A stretch of DNA of 64,000 bases from Actinoplanes sichuanensis (lineage in GTDB: Bacteria; Actinomycetota; Actinomycetes; Mycobacteriales; Micromonosporaceae): contig NZ_AP028461.1 of assembly GCF_033097365.1 (NCBI RefSeq), positions 11,187,501-11,251,500 of the forward strand, written 5' to 3'. The translations under genes were made by a program, and so were the position numbers. Shown here piece after piece: positions 8,491-17,100 of this stretch; the stretch's first letter is position 1; every line of letters starts with the position of its first letter. The notes beneath the pieces were generated by a model. The model was not told the DNA's origin and ran no database searches. It worked only from the letters and a program-made list of their open reading frames with translations.

Positions 8491-9272
8491 TCGCGATGAG
8501 TCTGAGCCGCGGCCACGTGGAACTGCTCCAGTTCCTGCGGGACCGGACCGCGGTGATCTTCACCTTCTTCTTCCCGGCGCTGCTCCTGCTGCTGTTCGGC
8601 ACCATCTTCGGCAGCGAGTCGACCGAGTCCGGGGTGGCGGTCAGCCGGATCTTCACGGCCAGCATGATCGCCTACGGCATCCTCAACACGGCGTTCGTGA
8701 CGATGGGCTCCGGGCTCGCGATGGATCGTGAGGACGGGACGCTCAAGCGGCTCCGCGGCACACCGATGCCGGCTACGGCGTACCTCATCGGCAAGGGTCT
8801 TCTGGTTTTCGCCCTGAGCGTGGCCGAGGTCGCCTTCCTGATCCTGATGGGCGTCGTGGTCTTCGACATGCCGCTGCCGCCGGCCGACCACTGGGTGACC
8901 TTCCTGTGGATCTTCGTGCTGTCGACGGTGGCCTGTTCGCTGCTCGGCATCGCGGTCAGCGGCCTGGTCAAGAACGCCCGCAACGCCGGCGCCATCCTGA
9001 ACGTGCCGGTGGTGGCGCTGCAGTTCATCTCCGGGGTGTTCATCCACCCGATGACCCAGCTGCCGGAGTGGCTGCAGAACGTCGCGTCGATCTTCCCGGT
9101 CCGCTGGATGGCGCAGGGCTTCCGCTACGTCTTCCTGCCCGACGGGGCGAAGGCGCAGGAGATCGGTGGCGAATGGCACCTCGGCACGGTGGCCGTGGTG
9201 CTCGGTGTGTGGTGTGTGGTCGGATTGATCCTGTGCCTGGTGACGTTCCGGTGGAGCGGTCGCGACAAGTGA
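8487..9272 (+). CDS. ABC-2-type transporter permease (second pair)
   Basis: A 261-aa ABC-2 permease with six hydrophobic helices, beginning with the cytoplasmic helix LSRGHVELLQFLRDRTAVIF and a first membrane helix FFFPALLLLLFGTIFG. The coupling loop MDREDGTLKRLRGTPMPATAYLIGK and the extracellular ISGVFIHPMTQLPEWLQNVA segment, with the conserved P-W pattern before the last helices, are standard for the DrrB group. It starts in an ATGA overlap with its ATPase and ends in a GTGA overlap with the kinase gene, so transporter and sensor are translationally coupled. This suggests that the kinase monitors or responds to the same compound the transporter handles. Confidence 0.92.
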   Translation: MIAMSLSRGHVELLQFLRDRTAVIFTFFFPALLLLLFGTIFGSESTESGVAVSRIFTASMIAYGILNTAFVTMGSGLAMDREDGTLKRLRGTPMPATAYLIGKGLLVFALSVAEVAFLILMGVVVFDMPLPPADHWVTFLWIFVLSTVACSLLGIAVSGLVKNARNAGAILNVPVVALQFISGVFIHPMTQLPEWLQNVASIFPVRWMAQGFRYVFLPDGAKAQEIGGEWHLGTVAVVLGVWCVVGLILCLVTFRWSGRDK

Positions 9273-10402
9273 GCGAGTCGCAGTCCTCCTATTGGCTGTG
9301 GGAGCTGTTCTTCGGGGTCACCGTGGTGGCGGTCGGCGCCGCGATGATCATCGTGGACGGATTCGAGCCCTGGCGGCGGGCGGTCGCGCTCGCCGCCATC
9401 GGCGCGATGCTGCTGCTGCACCTGGTGGTCGGCCGCCCGCTGATCGCCCGGGACGCGGAGAACACGGCGGCGCTGCTGACCCTGCTCACCCAGCTGGTCC
9501 TCTTCGGTGTCGCGGTCTGGGCCGTGCCGCTCGCCACCTGGCTGATGTTCGCGGTCATCCCGGTGATCTTCCAGATGGTGGCGGTGCGACTCGCGATCGT
9601 CCTGGTGGTGGTGGCCAACCTGATCCCGGTCGGGGTGGAGGCCTGGTATGAGCCCGGTGGCATCGGCATGGACATCGTGATCGCCGCGATCTCCACCGGC
9701 GCCGGCATCTGCATCGGCCTCTGGATCCTCAAGACGCTGCACGAGAGCGAGCAGCGGGCGACGCTGATCACCGAGTTGGAGGCGAGCCGCGCCGAGGTGG
9801 CCCGACTCTCCCACGAGGCAGGCGTCGCGGCCGAGCGGACCCGCTTGGCGGGCGAGATCCACGACACCCTCGCCCAGGGCTTCACCAGCATCATCACGCT
9901 GGTCCAGGCGGCCGATCCGGGGCTGCGCGACGAGCGGCTGGCGCTCGCCGTGCGTACCGCACGGGAGAATCTCGCGGAATCCCGGGCCCTGGTCGCGGCC
10001 CTCTCACCGACCGCGTTGGCCTCCGCTTCCCTACCCGAGGCGGTACGCCGTAGCGCCGCCCGTTTCACCGAGGAGGCCGGCGTGCCGTGCTCGGTCCGGG
10101 TCACCGGCTCCGTCGTCGAATTGCCCACCCGTGTGGAAGTGGTGCTGCTCCGCGCCGCGCAGGAGGCTTTGACCAATGTGCGGCGACACGCGGGCGCGCG
10201 GGAGGTGGCGCTGTTGCTCGCCTACTCACCCACTACGGTGCGATTGGTCGTTCGCGACGACGGCTGCGGTCTCAAGTCCGATGTCTCCGAAGGTTTCGGA
10301 CTCTCCGGCATGCGAACGAGGGCTGCACAGGTCGCCGGCACCCTGACCATTCGCAGTGACGCCGACACCGGCACCACCGTCGAACTGGAGATTCCCGCGT
10401 GA
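9269..10402 (+). CDS. DesK/NarL-type sensor histidine kinase coupled to ABC transporter
   Basis: A 377-aa kinase starting at a GTG that overlaps the permease stop. About five helices occupy residues 10-155, then a coiled-coil linker (HESEQRATLITELEASRAEV), the HisKA_3 helix with His near 198 (LAGEIHDTLAQGFTSII), and a HATPase_c domain (N box ALTNVRRHAG, then DDGCGL and GFGLSGMRTRAAQV). No extracytoplasmic domain is present, so sensing is probably within the membrane. The gene ends with a GTGA sequence that would normally start its regulator, but here a short duplicated false start intervenes before the real regulator start at 10446. Confidence 0.92.
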   Translation: MSESQSSYWLWELFFGVTVVAVGAAMIIVDGFEPWRRAVALAAIGAMLLLHLVVGRPLIARDAENTAALLTLLTQLVLFGVAVWAVPLATWLMFAVIPVIFQMVAVRLAIVLVVVANLIPVGVEAWYEPGGIGMDIVIAAISTGAGICIGLWILKTLHESEQRATLITELEASRAEVARLSHEAGVAAERTRLAGEIHDTLAQGFTSIITLVQAADPGLRDERLALAVRTARENLAESRALVAALSPTALASASLPEAVRRSAARFTEEAGVPCSVRVTGSVVELPTRVEVVLLRAAQEALTNVRRHAGAREVALLLAYSPTTVRLVVRDDGCGLKSDVSEGFGLSGMRTRAAQVAGTLTIRSDADTGTTVELEIPA

Positions 10403-10449
10403 TCCGGATCCTGCTCGTTCTCCGCGCCGCCCCGGTGGGGCCGGCGTGA
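10399..10449 (+). other. 16-codon mini-frame duplicating the regulator N-terminus
   Basis: A GTG overlapping the kinase stop (GTGA) opens a frame reading VIRILLVLRAAPVGPA and closing with a TGA that overlaps the true regulator start (GTGA again). Its first seven residues equal the regulator's own start VIRILLV, and the DNA of the two starts is nearly the same at a spacing of 47 bp. It looks like a 47-bp tandem duplication of the regulator 5' end that was then bridged by stop-start coupling. Whether it is translated is unknown. Confidence 0.55.
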
Positions 10450-11063
10450 TCCGCATCCTTCTGGTCGATGATCACCCCGTGGTGCGGATGGGGCTGCGGG
10501 GGATGCTCGACGCCGAACCCGACCTGTCCGTCGTCGGCGAGGCGTCCTCCGGTGCCGAGGGGTTCGAGCAGGCCGTGGCGCTCACCCCGGACATCGTGCT
10601 GATGGATCTGCGCATGCCCGGCGGCGACGGGGTCGAGGCCACCGGGCGGATCCTGTCGGCCGCCCCGGGCGTCCGGGTGATGGTGCTGACCACCTACGAG
10701 TCGGACCGGGACATCCTGCGCGCGATCGAGGCCGGCGCGGCCGGATACCTGCTCAAGGACGCCTCACCGAAAGAGCTGGCCGACGCTGTCCGGGCCGCCG
10801 CCCGCGGCGAGACGGTGCTGGCCCCGAGTGTGGCGTCGACCCTGGTCCGGCAGGTGCGCAGCCCGGCCCCGCCGGCCCTGTCGGCGCGCGAGACCGAGGT
10901 CCTCAAACTGGTCGCGAGCGGCCTGACCAACGCCGACATCGGCAAGCGCCTGTTCATCAGCGAGGCAACCGTGAAGACGCATCTGCTACGCGTCTTCAAC
11001 AAACTGGACGTGGCCGACCGTACCGCCGCGGTCACCACCGCGATGCGGCACGGCCTTCTGTAA
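10446..11063 (+). CDS. NarL/LuxR-family response regulator
   Basis: A 205-aa regulator with receiver domain (D8-D9 pocket, phosphoacceptor D54 in LMDLRMPGGDG, Lys in YLLKDASPKELADAV) and LuxR helix-turn-helix (LSARETEVLKLVASGLTNAD, then ISEATVKTHLLRVFNKL). The GTG at 10446 gives the canonical start VIRILLVDDHPVV. It is the last gene of the two-transporter/kinase operon. Its stop lies only 7 bases before the TCATAA element of the promoter of the first giant Calx-beta gene, so read-through or direct control of that gene by this regulator is possible but not shown. Confidence 0.94.
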   Translation: MIRILLVDDHPVVRMGLRGMLDAEPDLSVVGEASSGAEGFEQAVALTPDIVLMDLRMPGGDGVEATGRILSAAPGVRVMVLTTYESDRDILRAIEAGAAGYLLKDASPKELADAVRAAARGETVLAPSVASTLVRQVRSPAPPALSARETEVLKLVASGLTNADIGKRLFISEATVKTHLLRVFNKLDVADRTAAVTTAMRHGLL

Positions 11064-11069
11064 AACCTC

Positions 11070-11098
11070 TCATAACCAGCGATTCGGGTGACTAGATT
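11070..11098 (+). promoter_or_regulatory. Putative promoter of first Calx-beta gene (TCATAA-N17-TAGATT)
   Basis: TCATAA at 11070-11075 and TAGATT at 11093-11098 are separated by exactly 17 bases. The same two hexamers at the same spacing, with a shared CGGG in the spacer, occur upstream of the second Calx-beta gene. TAGATT matches the TAxxxT -10 pattern; TCATAA is not a housekeeping -35 box. The implied leader is about 40 nt and contains GGAGGAG before the ATG. Confidence 0.5.
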
Positions 11099-11146
11099 CG
11101 TGTCGGTACCCCTCCCACCTCGGCAAACGCCGGAGGAGACGACACC

Positions 11147-14100
11147 ATGCGTGAACGCCCAGCCCACCGGGCAGTAGAAGAGGTCCCGTTCCGGCTATGG
11201 GGTCCGGGTCGACTCCATGCGTTCATATCGATCGCGGCCGCCACCGCGGTCGGACTGGTACCGGGGATGGCGCACGCGGCACCGGAGACGAAGATCCTGT
11301 CCGGGCCGGTGGTGAACATCGGTGCGCCGGACCGTGAGACGGTCGCCGAGGGCGATCAGATCGTCTTCCCGGTGACACTCGTGGGCGGAAGCGACCCGGT
11401 CGACGTGCAGTTCGAGATCATCGACGGCTCGACCACCGCCGACGACTACGAACCCGTGACCGGCTCGGTGGTTCTCGATCCGGTGACCACCCCGACCTCG
11501 CAGATCGAGGTGCGGACGACCGCAGACGTCACCTCCGAGGCGGCCGCGGAGACCTTCTCGATCCGCGTCGTCGACACCGAGGAGGTCACCCCGGGCGACG
11601 CCGGAGCCGGCCGGATCCTCGACCCGGTCCTCTCGGTGACGCCGTCCGCGACGATCCCGGAGGGCGACGACGATCATGAGCAGACCTTCGACGTCTCGCT
11701 CAACGTGGGTTTCCGGGACGGCCTCGATCTCGGCTACGCGGCCACCGCGGACAGCGCGATCGACGACCTTCATTTCGAGGCTGCGAGCGGACCGCTGAGT
11801 TTCGCCGCCGACAGCACCAGCGCAGAGTTCGACGTGACCATCCACGGCGATCAGCGACACGGCGGCGCGAACCGGGCCTTCAGCCTCGACCTGTCCGGTT
11901 TCAGTAAACCGAACGTGGTGTGGCCGGGGCCGCAGACGATCACCATCGAGGACGATGAGAGCCTGCCGGCGGTCACCTCGGTGACCGGCGAGCCGTCGAC
12001 GACCGAGGGCGACTCCGGTCCCACCACGGTGACCTACACGGTGGAACTGACCGAGGCCAGTACCGAGCAGATCACGCTCGACGTCACCGGCACCGACGGA
12101 AGCGCGGAGCAGGCCGGCGACGGTCCGGGGTCCTACGATTACGCGGTCCCCGGCGAGGTGGTCTTCGAACCCGGCGAGACGAGCAAGACCTTCTCCGTGA
12201 CCGTCAACGGCGACGAGGTCCTCGAGGAACGGGAGACGGCCACCATCACCGTCACGCCCAGAGACGGGGACCCGGCCATCGGCCCGGCGGCGAAATCCGC
12301 CGCTCTCGTCATCGAGAACGACGACCACCCGATGGTCCTGACCTTCGGTGGGTTCGACCAGTCCGAGGGCAGCTCCGATGTCCCGGTGACGCTCGACGTG
12401 GCGGGCGCCTTCGAAGGGCCCCTGCACTGGACGGCGTCTGTTCGCGGCGTCTCGACGGACGCCTTCGACAGCGCCGAGAGCGATGACTACGACGCGGGCG
12501 ACCTGGACCTGGAGGGCGACCTCACCTCCGGTGACAGCCAGATCAGCCTGGGCACGATGGATGTCCTGCTCGGTAGCGCCGACGAGTTCGACGAGGCGAT
12601 CGAGTTCACCGTCGACGTCGACGGTGTGGGTTCGGTCAGCGGCATCGGCATCATCCGCGACTCGCCCGACCACACCGAACCCCGGCTCGAAATGGTGGAC
12701 CAGGCCGTCTTCAAGGAGGACCGGGAAGCGGGTCTGCCGGTCCGGGTCGAGTTCGATCCGTCCGCCGGCAACCTGGCCACTACCAGTGAGAAGCCGATCA
12801 AGGTCGGATATTCGACCGCGGACGGCTCGGCGCTCGCCGCCGACGACTACACGGCCGTGACCGGCGCCACGGTGACGTTGTCGGACGAACCGCCGTTCAC
12901 AGAGCTACCCCTGACCCTGAAGCGGGACGAGGAACCCGAGGACGATGAGAGTTTCACCGTCAGCCTCGCCGACCCGGAGAATGCGACCCTGGGCTCGGTG
13001 TCGTCCACGGCGGTGACGATCACCGAGAAATCGCCGACGATCGCCGTCGCCGACGCCCCCGCGGTCGCCGAGGGCAACGTGTTGAAGTTCCCGGTGACGC
13101 TGAGCGAGCCGGTTGCTGAGCCGCTCAAGGTGCGGGTGGTCACGCAGGGCGGAACCGCCGAATCGGGGAGCGACTACCCGGCGGTCGACACCGAGATCGA
13201 GATACCGGCCTTGGCCCAGACCGCGGTCGTCGAGGTGCCGACGATCCCCGACGGCGAGGCCGAGTCGGATCCGGAGACGGTCAGCGTCAAGATCATCGCA
13301 CCGGAGGGCGTCACGCTCGGCACCGACACCGCCACCGGCGACATCATCGATGCCGCTCTCACGGTCTCCGCCGACGATGACACCTGGGAGGGGAACTCCT
13401 GGGATCACCCGTACACCTTCACCGTCAAGTCCAATGTCGCCTTCGACACCGATGTGAAGGTCGGCTACGAGATCGTCGGTAGGACCGCCACCGCGGACGA
13501 GGACTTCAGTGCGGTGTCGCCGGGCGAGTTGCTGTTCTCGGCGGGTGACACCGAGAAACGGATCACCGTGATGGTCGCCGGAGACGAGGTGCCCGAGGGC
13601 GACGAGACCTTCACCATCCGGCTGACCGGGGTCACCGGGACGACAGCCGCCGTCGCCGGGGTGACCGGCTACGAATTCACCATCATCAACGACGAGCAGA
13701 TGCCGGCGATCATGTCGGTGACCGGCCCGGACTCGCTGGTCGAGGGGGATGGCCCCACCGAGCTCACCTACACGGTCGAACTGGACCAGCCCACGCCTGT
13801 CCCGGTCGTCCTGGCGGTGGAGGGCAGCCCCTACGGTTCCGCCGTGCCGACCGACGACGGGGTGGGCGGGAAGGACTACAGCTTCCCGGAGACGATGACC
13901 ATCGATGCGGGACAGAGTTCGGGGACGGTCACCGTGACGATCAACGGTGACACGGTCTTCGAAGAGGACGAGTTCACGTCGGTCGTCGTGAAACCCCGGG
14001 ACGGCGACACGAGTGTGCGTGGAACCGATCTGGCGAATCTCACCATCACCAACGACGACCCCCTGCCGGCGCTGGCCTTCGTCGGATTCGACGAGACCGA

Positions 14101-17100
14101 GGGGGCACAGAACGTTCCGATCGGATTCACCGTCACCGGATCGTCCCAGGCTCGGTACCACTGGACGGCGACCGTCGAGAGCTCTGACGAGGGCACCGGC
14201 GAGTACGGCGTGGAGCGCGACTTCACCAGGGAGGAGCTCACGCTCGAGGGCGACCTCGAGCCCGGGGCGACGAGGGTCTCGCTGGGCGTCATCGACCTGG
14301 TGACCGGCAGCGCCGACGAATACGACGACACGGTCACCGTCCAGGCGCAGGTCGAGACTCTGGGGCCGGTCAGCGGTACGGGCACGATCCGGGACCTGCC
14401 GTCGCATAAGCCGCCACTCCTCGTGCCGGACGGGGACGTCACGGTCGGTGAGGGAGAGGTGGCCTATGTCGGTGTCCACGCCGACTGGTCGGGCATCGAC
14501 GGCAACACCGCCACCAAGACGGAGAAGCGTCTCCAGGCCACCTTCCGGACCGTCGCCGGAACGGCGTCCGAAGGCTCCGACTACCAGAGCGAATCCGGCC
14601 AGTTGTTCTTTGAGGATGGCGACCAGGGCGGATACGCCGCCATCACCACAAACGCCGACGGGGTGCCCGAGCCGGACGAGACGTTGACTATCGAAGTGAC
14701 CGATACGGGCGAGAACCGATACACGGGACCGTCGCCGACGGTGACGATCAAGGACGTCGAACGGAAGGTCGGCGTCGGTGACGCCGGTACGGTCGCCGAG
14801 GGTGGGGTGCTCAAGTTCCCGGTCTCCCTGACCGCGGCGAGCGGGGCGCCGATCACGGTGAAGGTGTCCACGTCGGCGGGCACGGCCGTGGCGGGCGCCG
14901 ACTACACGTCCGTCACGGATCGGGAGGTCGTGTTCGCCCCCGGTGAGAAGACGAAGGACGTCGAGGTCGCGACGCTCACCGACGACGACCCCGAGGACGT
15001 CCCGGAGACCGTGTTCCTGCGCGTCACCGACACCGGTGGAGTCGGTGCCGGGACGATGACGGCCGGCGGGGAGATCGCCGACCCGATCCTCTCGGTCATC
15101 CCGGAGGGGATGATCAAGGAGGGTGACGACGGTGTCGTCGACGCCCGGATCGGCGTGCGGCTCAATGTGGCCGCCCAGGCCGAGGTCCGGCTCGACTACG
15201 AGGTCGTGGGCGACACGGCGGTCGACGGCGAGGACTTCGACGCGGTCTCCCGCCGGTCTCTGGTGTTCGAGCCGGGACAGATGTACCAGGAGATCACCGT
15301 GCCGGTCCATGGTGATCTCGACGACGAGGGCGCGGGCGAGACCTTCAAGGTCAGGTTCTTCGCGGTGACGGGTGCACGATTCGCGGGTCCCGACGAGCAG
15401 ACCTTCACCATCGTCGACGACGACGGCGCACCGGCCATCGCCTACCTGGGGATGCAGGACGGCGAACAGGGCGAGCAGGACACCACGAGCTACGAGGAGC
15501 TCTATGTACAGCTGACCGGACCCGTCGCCGAGTCGACCGTGCTGGACGTGCGGGCGATCGACGGGACCGCGGTTCAGGCGGCGAGCGGGCTGGGCAGCGC
15601 CGATTTCAGCCTTCCGGAGACGGTGACCGTCAACCGGGGCGAGGCCTTCGCGCGGATCCCGGTCACCCTCAACGGCGACGACGTCTACGAGGGCACCGAG
15701 ACGGCCACCGTGGTGGTCTCGGCCCGGCCGGGCGACACCGCGGTGGTCGGTCGGCAATCGGCCACGCTCTACGTCTACGACGACGACACGCCGCCGACAT
15801 TCACCGTCGACGAGTCGATCCGAGCCGAAGGCAGCACCGATGTCGCCGTCCAGGCGACCGTCACGGGTGCGGCCCAGGCGCCGATCCGCTGGCGGGCCAC
15901 GGTCGACGGCGCCGGGCACGACGGTTCCGATCCGGCCGAGCCCGACGACTACGACGCCGCTGGTCTGGTGGCGACCGGCACACTCGCACCGGGCGCCACC
16001 CGGCTCGACCTGGGCACCCTGAGCCTTCCGCTCGGCTCCGCCGACGAACTCGACGAGACGGTACGGGTGACTCTCGCGCCCGAAGGACTGCCGGCAGCGG
16101 ACGGGTACCTGACGATCCGGGACGCCGAGAATCACCTCCCACCCGCCGTGACCGTGCCGGCGGCCGTCTCGGTCACCGAGTCCGGCGCCGCGACCGTACC
16201 GGTCACCCTCGATTTCGCGGGCGTCGCGGGTAACGCCGCCACCTCCACCGAGAAGACGGTCACGGTCGACTACGCCCTCACTCCGGGTTCGGCGACAGCC
16301 GGTTCCGACTACACCGACTCGCCCGCCCCACTGTCCTTCCCCACCGGCACGACGATCCGGAACATCACCGTCCCCACCCGCCGCGACGACATCGTCGAGT
16401 CCAGCGGCGAGGACTTCACGGTCGGGCTGACCGGCGCCGCGAACGCCACGGTCGGGCAGGCCTCGGTCACCACCGTGACGATCAACGATCCGGCCGTCGA
16501 CGTCGCACGCGGCTTCACCGTGACACCCACGGTGGCCGTGACCGAGGGCCGGGAGGGCACCGCCGAGATCACCGTCAGCCTCGCCGCCCCGGCGGCCGAG
16601 GACCTCGACTTCGCCGTCAGCGCGACGGACGGGACCGCCCGGCGCGCGGTCGCCGTACCGGGCGGTGACGACTTCTCCACGCCGTCGTCTGTGCTGCGGA
16701 TCCTCAAGGACCAACGGTCCGCTGAGATCACCGTGCCGATCCTCGAGGACGACGTCTTCGAGGAGGACGAGACCGCGACGATCACCGTGGAGGTGGCGCC
16801 GGGGGAGACCGGGATCAGTGGCACCGCCCAGGTGAGCAACATGCTCATCCACGACGACGATCCGGTGCCGACGATCAGCCTGAACATCGCGAGTGCCACC
16901 GAGGGCGGCGACATCGACGTCATCGCCACCCCGAGTGGGGTGGCCGAGGACCCGATCGGTTACCTGTTGAAGCTGAGCGGTGACGCGGGCGCCGGGCTGG
17001 ACCCGGCGGAGCCGTCCGACTTCTCGGACAGCGGCGACCCGGTGGTCCTGCCCGGTGGTGGCTCCGGTCCGGTCACACTCCGCACCATCAAGCTCACCAG

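Noticed and set aside
11121-11140. GGCAAACGCC before the first Calx-beta start as a second GEMM aptamer
   Set aside because: It lacks GACGCAAA, GTAGC and the P1/P3 partners; only a short GGC/GCC hairpin is present.
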